Positions 45,732 to 54,803 of a stretch of 64,000 nt of DNA are shown here, piece after piece. Under the pieces are notes generated by a model. The model was not told the DNA's origin, ran no database searches, and saw nothing but the letters and a program-made list of their open reading frames with translations. The position numbers and the translations under genes were made by a program. Location of the stretch: contig NZ_JBOEFY010000026.1 of the NCBI RefSeq assembly GCF_050633145.1, forward strand, positions 124,001-188,000. Direction: 5' to 3'. Source of the DNA: Kordia sp050633145 (lineage in GTDB: Bacteria; Bacteroidota; Bacteroidia; Flavobacteriales; Flavobacteriaceae). Within the stretch, counting starts at the first letter, position 1. The number at the start of each line of letters is the position of its first letter.

Positions 45732-47918
45732 TTAATTCGTACGAGTGTTTTCTTTTAGTGTAAAATCTTTGTGTCCTGTTTGCCAAAATGCAAATGATAA
45801 CATGTCTTGTAATTCTGCACTACGCTTTTCAGCACTGGCATCAAAACCATGTCCACTTTTAAAATCTACATTGAATACAATCGGTTTATTGGAAGCATTT
45901 GCTTCAATCATTTTTGCTGTAAATTTTCCAGGTTGCCACGCAGGCACTCTAGTATCGTTCATTCCTGCTGTCAATAATAAGGCTGGATATTCTTCACCTT
46001 TTTTTATATGATGATACGCGTCCATTTCCAGTAAATATTCAAACTCTTTCGGATCTTTTATAGTTCCGTACTCTTTGATTCCGTTGAGTCCATTTGGTGT
46101 ATTTTCAGAACGCAATGTATTTAGTTGCCCAACACGTACAATTGCTGCGGCATACAAGTCTGGACGTTCTGTTATAGCTCGTCCAATTAAAATTCCGCCT
46201 GCACTAGAACTCCAAGCTGCAATTTTTTTCGGATTCGTATAGTTTTGGTCTATTAAATATTCGGTACACGCTATAAAATCTTTCCAAGTATTAGGTTTCG
46301 TTTTTTTAAATCCTGCTTTATGCCATGCATCTCCTTTTTCGCCTCCGCCACGCACATGTGTTACTGCGTATATTCCGCCTTTATCAATCCATTGCATCAT
46401 TAAAGGATTTACTGCTGGCGTAAGTGAAAACGCATAGGTTCCATAACCGCGCATTAATACATGATTGTTTCCATCTTTTTGCGTGTCTTTATGATAAATC
46501 AGCGAAAGCGGAATTAACTCACCATCATGTGACGGCACTTCCACTTCTTCCACAATAATATCGTCGTAATTTGTTGAGGTTTTCTTCGGATAGAGGTTTT
46601 CTTCCACAAATGTTTTGTCTATCGAATTGTATTTGTAACGTACTTCATTGGTTGTCCAACCATTAATTTCTACCCATAAATCGTCATAATCAGCTCCTTT
46701 AGTCAGTAAGTAAATAGCGCCAGCTGGTTTCGGAATTGGAATTTCTTCCGTTTTTCCATCTTGTAAATGATAGAGTTTGGATGAGACTCCATTTTTCGTC
46801 TTCACAAAAAACAATCCTTGTTTGGTGATCACAAAGTCTGAAATTGTTGCTTTTGGATCTTCCACGACTAAAACTTCTGGATTGCGTATATCAGGATTTT
46901 TCAAAGACGTTTTGCATATTTTAAAGTTTGAAGCATTCCGAGCCGTCACAAAATACAACTCATCTCCTACTACATGAAAAAATGGAATTTTATCTTCCTG
47001 CTTAAATAAAGGTTTCCAGCTTATTTTTTTATCGTATAAATTATCATATTCCGTAAAGTAATATTCGTAATACGCGCTTGCGCCAGAAACATTACTAAAT
47101 AAATATGTATCCGTTGGATTTTGCAAGATTATTTCAGGAAAATCGCCCGAGTTCATCTGCATTTCAGGGTTATTCTTTTTAGAAAAGTATACATTCCGTT
47201 TTTTTGGATTGCTTCCAATTTTGTATAAAACAGTTTCTACATTTTTTAGATATGTATCTGAATCGCGATTGGTTTCTGGAAGGTATTCATAGAAAAATCC
47301 GCTATCATCTTTTAACCATCGTATGCCACCAAGTGCCGCTGGCCAAGCATTTTGTATGACTTGTGGATGTTTTTTCTTTGTTTTAGTGTCTAAAATGATC
47401 ATTTCAGAAATTTCTTCATCGTCTTTAGACAGACTGATCACAATTTTACTATTGTCCCAACTTGGATTAAAATAGTTAATGTAATATGTATTGTTTGATG
47501 TTGATTGATAGTTTTCAGGATTGAAGATTAAGATTTCTTCTCCTTTTAATTTGTACCTGCAATACAGTTTAGCAGTAGCTTCTTTTGCCGATTTTTTAAG
47601 GTAATAATAATGGTCGTCGTTTGTAAAAGTAAATCTTGATATTTGAATGTTTGATTCGTTTGCTTCGCTATGAAACAACTCACGACCTGTAATGTTTTTA
47701 AGTATGCTTTGCGCGTACTTTGTTTCGTTTTTGTACCAGTTGAGAATCGTGGAATCTTTCATGTTTTCCAACGGTCTAAACATATCTACAATTTCTTTCC
47801 CGTGATAAGTTTCAGCAGTATTATTGTGAATATTTGCAGGAACAGTTCGTTGAAACGAATGTTCTTTTGAACAACTTACAAGAATAATACAAATAATGCC
47901 TAGCACTTTTTTAGTCAT
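45732..47918 (-). CDS. Prolyl oligopeptidase-like S9 peptidase lipoprotein
   Basis: This 728-aa protein has a lipoprotein signal ending 'IILVSCS' (Cys about 16). Residues about 60-450 form the beta-propeller of S9A enzymes. Residues about 480-728 are the alpha/beta-hydrolase: 'HVRGGGEKG', the nucleophile region 'AWSSSAGGILIG' (Ser near 570), 'GMNDTRVPAWQP' (Asp) and 'KSGHGFDA' (His). It cleaves short peptides after Pro or basic residues, probably in the periplasm. It begins 71 nt after a RiPP-like precursor gene on the same strand. S9 peptidases can remove RiPP leaders in other bacteria, so a link is possible but unproved. Confidence 0.9.
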   Translation of the reverse strand: MTKKVLGIICIILVSCSKEHSFQRTVPANIHNNTAETYHGKEIVDMFRPLENMKDSTILNWYKNETKYAQSILKNITGRELFHSEANESNIQISRFTFTNDDHYYYLKKSAKEATAKLYCRYKLKGEEILIFNPENYQSTSNNTYYINYFNPSWDNSKIVISLSKDDEEISEMIILDTKTKKKHPQVIQNAWPAALGGIRWLKDDSGFFYEYLPETNRDSDTYLKNVETVLYKIGSNPKKRNVYFSKKNNPEMQMNSGDFPEIILQNPTDTYLFSNVSGASAYYEYYFTEYDNLYDKKISWKPLFKQEDKIPFFHVVGDELYFVTARNASNFKICKTSLKNPDIRNPEVLVVEDPKATISDFVITKQGLFFVKTKNGVSSKLYHLQDGKTEEIPIPKPAGAIYLLTKGADYDDLWVEINGWTTNEVRYKYNSIDKTFVEENLYPKKTSTNYDDIIVEEVEVPSHDGELIPLSLIYHKDTQKDGNNHVLMRGYGTYAFSLTPAVNPLMMQWIDKGGIYAVTHVRGGGEKGDAWHKAGFKKTKPNTWKDFIACTEYLIDQNYTNPKKIAAWSSSAGGILIGRAITERPDLYAAAIVRVGQLNTLRSENTPNGLNGIKEYGTIKDPKEFEYLLEMDAYHHIKKGEEYPALLLTAGMNDTRVPAWQPGKFTAKMIEANASNKPIVFNVDFKSGHGFDASAEKRSAELQDMLSFAFWQTGHKDFTLKENTRTN

Positions 47919-47989
47919 AACATTGGGAAATTAATAAGTGTACAAATCTTGGTAAAGGACTTGCACACTTTTAGCACTCTAACATGATT

Positions 47990-48184
47990 TTACATATATA
48001 CAAACGCATCTTGAAATTGTACTTGAATTTGTCCAATTCCATTCTGGTTTGAATTTCCTGTTTTTGAGTTCGTTCCTCTTTTGCTTCGATTATGAGCTCC
48101 TAAAATCATTTGTTGCTCACTTACTTTTGCTACTCTAACTTTTGATAATAGCAATTTGTTTAGGGATTTGGTTTGGTTTCTCAT
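47990..48184 (-). CDS. RiPP-like precursor peptide
   Basis: The frame encodes 64 residues. The N-terminal half, 'SLNKLLLSKVRVAKVSEQQM' then 'ILGA', fits the leader of Bacteroidetes natural-product precursors (TIGR04149-like: LNKL.L.K..VA.LS..EM..I.GG), with Gly-Ala in place of Gly-Gly. The tail of about 34 residues is rich in Asn, Gly, Ser, Thr and Gln, has no Cys, and ends 'FVYM'. A good promoter lies just upstream. No lanthionine or radical-SAM enzyme is seen in the window. It sits between a TPR-HTH regulator and an S9 peptidase on the same strand. The family call is from the leader pattern only. Confidence 0.68.
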   Translation of the reverse strand: MRNQTKSLNKLLLSKVRVAKVSEQQMILGAHNRSKRGTNSKTGNSNQNGIGQIQVQFQDAFVYM

Positions 48185-48209
48185 TCTTCTTTCGTTTTAA
48201 TGTTATACT

Positions 48210-48242
48210 CAAATGTATGACCTTAATTGGGTAAAAAGCAAA
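48210..48242 (-). promoter_or_regulatory. Promoter of the RiPP-like precursor
   Basis: On the minus strand TTTG (48242-48239), a 21-nt spacer and TACATTTG (48217-48210) match the Bacteroidetes promoter, 25 nt ahead of the ATG. This supports expression of the peptide gene on its own. Confidence 0.75.
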
Positions 48243-48301
48243 TGAAACTACACAATATTTATAAATTTTAAGTAATTAACATTTAATTAACCACCTGATT
48301 T

Positions 48302-50029
48302 TTAGTTGTTTAATTTTTTTATTTTGTTTTTTAGTTGTCGTACAAAAAATGACGGTTTTACACCTGTTTTCTTGTAAAAAGCCGCAGAAAACGACTGTTG
48401 TGTCTTAAATCCGCACTCTTCCGCAATGGCTTTTATGGTATACTCTCTAAAGCGAGAATCGTTTGTAATACGCTCAATAGCATATTCAATTCGCAGTTGA
48501 TTTAAGTAGTTAGCAAAGTTTACTTGTTTTGTTTCATTAATTACTTTTGATAAGTAAGTCCCGTTCGTATTTAACTCTTTTGCCAATTGTGGTAAGGTGT
48601 ATTTTTTCTTTACAAACTTATCTGTTGCTTCAAACTTTTCAAGTTTTGTCAAAATATCATTGACTAAATCTTCTGGCAATTCTTTTATATTATTTTCAAT
48701 AGCAGTTGGCTTTTTCTTGACAATTAGTCTTTCTTTTTTCTCTAACACTATACGTTCTTGCTTTTTTTGCTGCTCTTCTAATAATTTATGGAAACGTTTT
48801 TTATGAATTACTTGCTTTCGAAAGAAATAATAAATTACGCCTGCAAACGCTAATAATAAAGATAGTAATACGATAATAATCATATTATCCTTTTCTTTAA
48901 TCTCCTTAATAATTTTATTTCTTTTCTTTTCTAGAATTTTGTTGTCATAATTCGTCACAATATCTTTCACCAAATCTTGATAGTTATGCTGAGAAATTTT
49001 ACGAAATTTTATTTCTTGTTTCTGATAATCGGTAAGCTTTTGTTGCTCTCCGTTAGCTTCATAATAATCTTTAATATAGTCATACGTTTCTAACAACTCG
49101 GGCATTACATCTTTGGTCACTTCCAATATGGAATCAACTTTTACAAAATGATTGATACTTTTTTTGTTGAGTGCTTTGCTCGTTCTTCCAAGAAATAAAT
49201 GTGTAAAAGCTAATGAGGTCAACTCACTTTTATCGTTTTCAAATAACGCTTTTACTTTCATTAAACTATCATGTGCAATTTGATATTCCTTTTTAAAATA
49301 TGAGTTGATTCCTGAATTTAATACAAAATAATTATATCCTACAGGATCGTTTCCTGCAATACTATTTTTTATGCCTTCGTCAATATAATACGTAGCAGAA
49401 TCTAACTTTTTTGTATAAGTGAATGAATGCGAAAGCGCAAATATGGCTCTATTATACTTAATAGATGTTTTTTCGTATCCATTCGATTCTAGAAACTTTT
49501 TATATTGTTTAAAGATTTTTTTGGATTCAACATGACGTTCAATTGTGTTTTTTATTAGACCGATATTAAAATTTATAGTTTCGTAAAGTAATGTGTTTTC
49601 TTTAGCGCGATCTAAACCAGTTATTAAATTATTAAGTGCTAATTTATATTTACCAATTATATAATAATACCTTCCTTTTTGATTGTATCCGCTAGCGGGA
49701 AACTTTTCATTGTTTTTTATATCTTTTGTAATAAAGATGATACTATCACTATACTTAATACACATTTCATCTAAATCTTTTAGATAGAATTCTGTGTATT
49801 CAAAATAGGCATTTGCAATCTTTGAAGTGTTTTCAGTTTGTTTTGCTCGCTCCAATGCTATCCTCAATGATTCATGATTTAAAACATCGATTTGAGTAGC
49901 TATGCTATCATTTTTTGGAGCATTCGTCTCTTTTTTTATGGTAGTATTTTGAGCAAACACAGTAGCACAAAAAAGTTGTAACACTATGATTAATAGTAAT
50001 ATTAAGGTCGGTTTTTCTTTACGAATCAT
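48302..50029 (-). CDS. TPR / membrane / AraC-type HTH regulator
   Basis: This 575-aa protein has a signal peptide (about 1-27), TPR-like helices over about 50-370, one membrane helix at about 390-410 ('NMIIIVLLSLLLAFAGVIYYF'), a basic coiled linker and a C-terminal AraC-family HTH at about 500-570 ('IKAIAEECGFKTQQSFSAAF'). It is the same type as the 473-aa regulator at 23462, and the end 'LRIEYAIERITNDSRFREY' is close to 'LRIEYAYNRIQNDKKFRNY' there. It lies 117 nt upstream of the RiPP-like precursor and is divergent from the exporter gene, both plausible targets. Confidence 0.87.
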   Translation of the reverse strand: MIRKEKPTLILLLIIVLQLFCATVFAQNTTIKKETNAPKNDSIATQIDVLNHESLRIALERAKQTENTSKIANAYFEYTEFYLKDLDEMCIKYSDSIIFITKDIKNNEKFPASGYNQKGRYYYIIGKYKLALNNLITGLDRAKENTLLYETINFNIGLIKNTIERHVESKKIFKQYKKFLESNGYEKTSIKYNRAIFALSHSFTYTKKLDSATYYIDEGIKNSIAGNDPVGYNYFVLNSGINSYFKKEYQIAHDSLMKVKALFENDKSELTSLAFTHLFLGRTSKALNKKSINHFVKVDSILEVTKDVMPELLETYDYIKDYYEANGEQQKLTDYQKQEIKFRKISQHNYQDLVKDIVTNYDNKILEKKRNKIIKEIKEKDNMIIIVLLSLLLAFAGVIYYFFRKQVIHKKRFHKLLEEQQKKQERIVLEKKERLIVKKKPTAIENNIKELPEDLVNDILTKLEKFEATDKFVKKKYTLPQLAKELNTNGTYLSKVINETKQVNFANYLNQLRIEYAIERITNDSRFREYTIKAIAEECGFKTQQSFSAAFYKKTGVKPSFFVRQLKNKIKKLNN

Positions 50030-50353
50030 GGATGGTTAATGTATGATATATACGTACAGGCTAGCGTACGGTTTTAACACAACTAAGTTACTGTTTTTTT
50101 ATAAAAATTTGTGAAAGATTTATAAATCGTGAATAGCTTCTCTTGTTTTTGGGTAAACTTTCGACTTACATTTACAGTAACGAAAAACGATAAAGCGATT
50201 CAAAAGCAATGAAGTTTTTTCATAACGAAAACTTCTAATTAAGATCTAAATTATTTGCTTCTGATAAAACATGAACTAAAGTTTAGCCGATTTCTTTACG
50301 AATGTTCAGTTTGCAAATATTTAGATTGACGAATACTTTCTTAAAGTATGGTT

Positions 50354-50406
50354 GTTGATTAACGTGCTACTAGTTGTCTTACCAAAATGACTAGTAGCTA
50401 ATCAAC
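50354..50406. promoter_or_regulatory. Long bulged inverted repeat in divergent intergenic region
   Basis: The 443-nt gap between the regulator and the exporter has no ORF. It contains GTTGATTA-(ACGT)-GCTACTAGT, 15 nt, ACTAGTAGC-TAATCAAC: 17 base pairs with one 4-nt bulge. It is 67 nt before the exporter ATG. It could be a paired operator or a leader-RNA hairpin. Confidence 0.5.
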
Positions 50407-50472
50407 AAACTTCCCAAAATCAGCACATAGTATGGTATAGACATGAATTAATAAACTTTTAACCACCAAAAG

Positions 50473-52338
50473 ATGAAATTTACCAATGATAATATTATCT
50501 ATTTCTTGATCCTGGCGATTTTGATTTTGGTATTTGGCATTATGTACCAAGTAATTCAGTCACTTACAATCGATGAATACTCCGAAAATTTTAATAAACG
50601 CCACGAATTACGAAAAAAGTGGTTTTTAAATATCATAAAACCCGACCACAAAACCATAGGTTACAGTATTCTTTTAGGAATCTGCATTGCTATTTTAGGA
50701 ATGAGCATTGCGGTGTTTGCGCAGCAACTTATAGATGTTATTCTACCATCAAAAGACACCAAAATGCTTATTTTTAGCATGAGTATTGTCACCGTTTTAT
50801 TGTTGATAAAGGTATATTTTACAACGATTCGTGATCAATTTTTAATTTCGCAAAGCAAAAATGTAAACAATCGCATTATTGATCGATTTTACAGTTCATT
50901 GCTAAGTTTACCTAAACCGTTCTTTGATACACGAAAAATTGGTGAATTGGTCGCACGATTCAACGATACACAACGCATTCAAAATGTAATTAAAGTTGTC
51001 ATAGGAAACGTAGTGATTCATACACTGATTTCTATTGTTTCACTAGGTTTTTTATTTTACTATTCTTGGCATATTGGACTCATTGCAGCTATTAGTTTAC
51101 CATTTTATTTCTTGCTGATGTATGCTTTTAATACAAGAATCATCAAAGCACAAAAAGAAATTATGAGCAGTTGCACCGACAACGAAAGCAATTATATTAG
51201 TTCATTACAGAATATTTCTATTATAAAAAATACAAACAGACAAGGTGTTTTTCAAAAACTGAATCAACGCATTTATGGAGATTTTCAAGATAAAGTATTT
51301 CAACTTGGAAAAATTAATGTGCGATTGTCATTATTTTCAAGCGTATTTGGCGTCTTATTTTTAATGGCTGTTTTAGTCTACACTTCATTTCAAGTGTATA
51401 GCGGCACTATGCTTATTGGCGAATTGACTGCCGTATTGTGCATTGCAAGTTCATTATTACCATCGGTAGCAAGTTTGGCTTTAGTAGCCATTCCAATCAA
51501 CGAAGCAAAAGTTGCCTTTGACAGAATGCACGAATTCACAGCCTTAAAAGAAGAAGCTACTGGAAAGACACCAATTGAAAAGTTTAAATCATTAGAAATT
51601 AAAAATGTTTCTTTTGGCTTTTCAGATAAAAAACAAGTACTCAATAACATTAATATTAAAATTTCCAAAAAGCAATGCATCGCTATTGTTGGCGAAAGTG
51701 GTTGCGGAAAGAGTACACTAGGACAAATTATTCAAAAGTTTTATACACATTCTAGTGGAGAAATTTTAGTCAATAAAGAAATTCCGCTACAGCAAGTATT
51801 AACCAAAGATTGGCGCAATATTATTGGCGTTATTCCACAAGAAGTGCCCATTTTTCCAAATACAGTGTTTGACAATATTGTGTTGGGCGAAGATGATACA
51901 CTTCAAAATGTAGATTCATTTATTACAGAATATGGTTTTGAAGACTTCATTCAACGTTTACCAAAAGGATACGCCACTATGTTAGGAAAAGGCGGTATGA
52001 ATTTATCTAACGGACAAAAACAAGTACTAGCACTAATACGAGTGCTGTACAAAAAGCCACAATTATTGATTTTAGATGAATTTACAGCTACAATGGATAG
52101 AAAAACAGAATTGTTTGTCTTTAAACTATTAGAACAATTAAAATCGAAAATCACCATTATTTTCATTTCTCATCATTTACATCATTTGAATCAAATTGCT
52201 GATGAAATTTATGTAATGCAAGAAGGAGAAACGAAAGTACATGGCAATCATAAAACACTACTAAAAACGCCTAATTTTTACAGCGATTTTTGGAAAAAAA
52301 TATTAAAAACACCTGAACCCATAAATTATATATCATGA
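50473..52338 (+). CDS. Peptide-exporter-type ABC transporter without peptidase domain
   Basis: This 621-aa half-transporter has a short N-terminal helix (about 8-30), then six membrane helices over about 55-350. The part 'FFDTRKIGELVARFNDTQRI' is typical of peptidase-containing bacteriocin/RiPP exporters (PCAT). The nucleotide-binding domain has Walker A 'GESGCGKST' (about 407), Q-loop 'VIPQEVPIF', signature 'LSNGQKQ' (LSNGQ for LSGGQ), Walker B 'LLILDEF' and 'FISHH'. The C39 cysteine-peptidase domain that usually precedes the membrane domain is missing, replaced by one helix. It probably exports a peptide processed by another enzyme. It is divergent from the regulator and precursor genes. 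Confidence 0.85.
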   Translation: MKFTNDNIIYFLILAILILVFGIMYQVIQSLTIDEYSENFNKRHELRKKWFLNIIKPDHKTIGYSILLGICIAILGMSIAVFAQQLIDVILPSKDTKMLIFSMSIVTVLLLIKVYFTTIRDQFLISQSKNVNNRIIDRFYSSLLSLPKPFFDTRKIGELVARFNDTQRIQNVIKVVIGNVVIHTLISIVSLGFLFYYSWHIGLIAAISLPFYFLLMYAFNTRIIKAQKEIMSSCTDNESNYISSLQNISIIKNTNRQGVFQKLNQRIYGDFQDKVFQLGKINVRLSLFSSVFGVLFLMAVLVYTSFQVYSGTMLIGELTAVLCIASSLLPSVASLALVAIPINEAKVAFDRMHEFTALKEEATGKTPIEKFKSLEIKNVSFGFSDKKQVLNNINIKISKKQCIAIVGESGCGKSTLGQIIQKFYTHSSGEILVNKEIPLQQVLTKDWRNIIGVIPQEVPIFPNTVFDNIVLGEDDTLQNVDSFITEYGFEDFIQRLPKGYATMLGKGGMNLSNGQKQVLALIRVLYKKPQLLILDEFTATMDRKTELFVFKLLEQLKSKITIIFISHHLHHLNQIADEIYVMQEGETKVHGNHKTLLKTPNFYSDFWKKILKTPEPINYIS

Positions 52339-52381
52339 AAAAGAAAATTTGTTTACGTAGTTAGTTGACAAAAAATTAAAT

Positions 52382-52571
52382 GGGGACGAGAGATCACACA
52401 GGATGCACTAATTTTTTTCATTAAGTTTTTAATTTTTCAGGTCTAGTTTACTGGGAATACTAGACAATTGCAAAATGTGTTATCTCTCAAGTTTTTTAGG
52501 TTAGGGGAACCTATCATTATTTTTAGGCTGGCAAAGTGGTATATATGACATGTACCACTTTGCCTTTTTTT
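52382..52571 (+). ncRNA. Candidate structured RNA ending in a terminator
   Basis: A long-range helix pairs GAGAGATCACACA (52388-52400) with TGTGTTATCTCTC (52476-52488), 12 pairs with one mismatch. Inside it GTCTAGT (52441-52447) pairs with ACTAGAC (52459-52465). Then come a small hairpin AGGTT-AGGGG-AACCT (52498-52512) and a strong terminator. No ORF fits the region. It lies between the exporter gene and a 36-aa ORF, and could be a separate small RNA or a leader/attenuator. I recognise no known family. Confidence 0.55.
52530..52571 (+). terminator. Strong terminator of the structured RNA
   Basis: GGCAAAGTGGTA and TACCACTTTGCC form a perfect 12-bp stem around an 11-nt loop, followed by seven T. 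Confidence 0.9.
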
Positions 52572-52630
52572 ATGAACTATTGCTTTAAAACAAAGCTATG
52601 ATACTATTTTTTAATTTTAAATGGAAAGTT

Positions 52631-52741
52631 ATGAATCAAAAGAAATTACTTTATTTAAAAGGATTTATATCAGGTTTTTTAACCGCTATAGCGGGAATTA
52701 TCATTTTTGTAATGATTAGTCTTTTTTTGATGAAAAGCTAA
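52631..52741 (+). CDS. Possible 36-aa membrane peptide
   Basis: The ORF encodes 36 residues starting 'MNQKKLLYLKGF' followed by one hydrophobic helix ('LTAIAGIIIFVMISLFL') and a Lys-Ser end. A Lys-rich start plus a single helix is a common small membrane protein form. It follows the terminator of the structured RNA by 59 nt. No family is recognised and there is no strong ribosome site, so it may be chance. Confidence 0.4.
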   Translation: MNQKKLLYLKGFISGFLTAIAGIIIFVMISLFLMKS

Positions 52742-52766
52742 AGATTAAATTGACTTAGAAAGTTAA

Positions 52767-53243
52767 CTAACTTTTTCTATAGTTTTCAATCATGTCAATA
52801 GCCTCAGGTAAAGGTAAATGAAACTCAGTTGAAGGAATAATTGCTGGACTTCCAAAACGATGTAAATTTGACTTCATCAAGTTTTTTACAATATTGTTTT
52901 TGTCTTTAAAAAATGCTTCATGATCGTTCAATAGAATAACCAATGCTTTAAAATTAATTCCGTCTTTTATTGCAAATCCATCTATAAATTCCCAAGAAAT
53001 CATTCCTACTCCATTAGCAGCAGTTGTAATTCCTTGATTGCTTACCATAACAGATGGTTTGTTTTTAGTATATAGGTTTAATAAGTAACATCCCACGAAA
53101 GTGAACAATCCGAAAAAGATATATACAAACAGAGAAGACCAAAAAAGTATTGCACTAACAGAAATTAAAATAATAAACACTGAAAAAAATAATTGCTTCT
53201 TTCTGTGTTTTGAATTTCTGTAAAAAAGTAACGGAGTTTGCAT
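52767..53243 (-). CDS. STM3941-like membrane protein
   Basis: This 158-aa protein has two closely spaced membrane helices at about 18-56 ('LFFSVFIILISVSAILFW', 'VYIFFGLFTFVGCYLL') followed by a soluble domain with 'GVGMISWEFIDGFAI', a PH-like strand pattern as in STM3941-family proteins. Function of the family is unknown. It is monocistronic and convergent with the preceding 36-aa ORF. Confidence 0.65.
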   Translation of the reverse strand: MQTPLLFYRNSKHRKKQLFFSVFIILISVSAILFWSSLFVYIFFGLFTFVGCYLLNLYTKNKPSVMVSNQGITTAANGVGMISWEFIDGFAIKDGINFKALVILLNDHEAFFKDKNNIVKNLMKSNLHRFGSPAIIPSTEFHLPLPEAIDMIENYRKS

Positions 53244-53344
53244 AATTAACGATTCAGTGATTAAATATATCTAATTTGTAACCTAAAATTAAACTAGTTG
53301 CGTAATTTTATGCTGAAATTTGTAATTAAATAGAAATGATATTT

Positions 53345-54676
53345 ATGAAAAAGAATTTTACGATACTTCTTTGCTTTGTATGTGTATTTGTGAGTTTTGC
53401 GCAAAAAAACCTTTTACAATCGGGTCCGATGGTTGGATATTCTGATTTTAGAGAAGCGCTAATTTGGGTACAAACAATAGAGCCCGCTGAAGTGAAAATA
53501 GGGTATTTTGCAAAAAATGAAACTGAAAAGTTTACAGAAACTGTTCAAACGACCAAAGCTGGCGATTTGATTGCAAAGCTAACTCCAAATGAAGTAGCCT
53601 ACGGCAAAACATATACGTATAAATTATACATTAATGATGTCTACGTTCCGCGAGATTATAAGTTAGAATTCCAAACGCAAACGTTGTGGCAATTTCGAAC
53701 CGATCCGCCAAATTTTAAAATAGCATTGGGTTCGTGTAGTTTTATCAATGAAGCAAAAGACGATCGCCCAAAACCGTATGGCGATAAATATCAGATTTTT
53801 AATTCTATCCTGCAAAAAGACCCAGATTTAATGTTATGGGTTGGCGATAATATGTATTTGCGTACCCCTGATTTTATGACCAATACTGGAATTCGTCATC
53901 GCTACAGACATACACGTGCTACCAAGGAAATGCAAGCTTTACTAGGAAGCGTTCACAATTATGCTACTTGGGACGATCATGATTACGGACCAAATGATGC
54001 TGATAGAAGTTATGTAAATAAAAAGATTGCCGAACAGACTTTTAATGATTATTGGGGGAATTTAAACACGAATGCTGCTGGAAATGGTGGTGTAACGCAA
54101 CATTTTGCTTGGAATGATGTTGAGTTTTTTATGTTGGACGATCGGTATCACAGAGCACCAAACAGAGATCCAAACCAGGACAAAGCCTATTTAGGAAAAC
54201 AACAACTCGATTGGTTGATTGATGCTTTGACAAAAAGCAGGGCTACTTTTAAAGTTGTGATTAATGGTGGACAAGTAATTAGCGATGTGGCTAAGTTTGA
54301 AAATTATGCTACATATCCAACAGAGAAAGCCGAATTGTTAAAACGTATACATGATGCCAAAATTGAAGGTGTATTTTTTATTAGTGGTGACAGACATCAT
54401 ACCGAAATTTCAAAATTGGAGCGCAAAGATGCATATCCGCTAATCGATATTACTTGTTCTCCACTAACAGCCGGAACACATGCTCCAAGAGATGAAGGCA
54501 ATACATTTCAAGTAAAAGACAAAACGTTTTATAAGCGTAACTTCGGAATTATGGAAGTAACAGGAAAACGAAGAGAACGCGTATTGGTATTAACAATTTA
54601 CGATTCTGACGGAAACAAAGCCTTTGATTACGAAATTAAAGCCAATGATTTACGATATCCGAGAATGAAGAAGTAA
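53345..54676 (+). CDS. PhoD-like alkaline phosphatase
   Basis: I prefer the ATG at 53345 (443 aa), which gives a normal signal peptide 'MKKNFTILLCFVCVFVSFAQ'; an ATG three codons earlier is possible. Residues about 25-125 are the Ig-like N-terminal domain and residues about 130-440 the metallophosphatase: 'IALGSCSF', 'WVGDNMY', 'ATWDDHDYGPNDAD', 'MLDDRYHR' and 'FISGDRHHTE', which supply the metal ligands. It hydrolyses phosphate mono- or diesters outside the inner membrane. A terminator follows. Confidence 0.9.
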   Translation: MKKNFTILLCFVCVFVSFAQKNLLQSGPMVGYSDFREALIWVQTIEPAEVKIGYFAKNETEKFTETVQTTKAGDLIAKLTPNEVAYGKTYTYKLYINDVYVPRDYKLEFQTQTLWQFRTDPPNFKIALGSCSFINEAKDDRPKPYGDKYQIFNSILQKDPDLMLWVGDNMYLRTPDFMTNTGIRHRYRHTRATKEMQALLGSVHNYATWDDHDYGPNDADRSYVNKKIAEQTFNDYWGNLNTNAAGNGGVTQHFAWNDVEFFMLDDRYHRAPNRDPNQDKAYLGKQQLDWLIDALTKSRATFKVVINGGQVISDVAKFENYATYPTEKAELLKRIHDAKIEGVFFISGDRHHTEISKLERKDAYPLIDITCSPLTAGTHAPRDEGNTFQVKDKTFYKRNFGIMEVTGKRRERVLVLTIYDSDGNKAFDYEIKANDLRYPRMKK

Positions 54677-54748
54677 CTTTCAACGCAATCGTTCTTAAAT
54701 TTTTACAAAGAATTAATTGTGCAATCTTCAGAATAAAAAATAATTCAA

Positions 54749-54780
54749 AAAACCGCTAACAAAACTTAGCGGTTTTCTTT
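54749..54780 (+). terminator. Terminator after PhoD-like gene
   Basis: AAAACCGCTAA and TTAGCGGTTTT form an 11-bp stem around a 6-nt loop, followed by CTTT. Confidence 0.85.
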
Positions 54781-54803
54781 TACAAATTTTATAGCTTTAC
54801 CTC

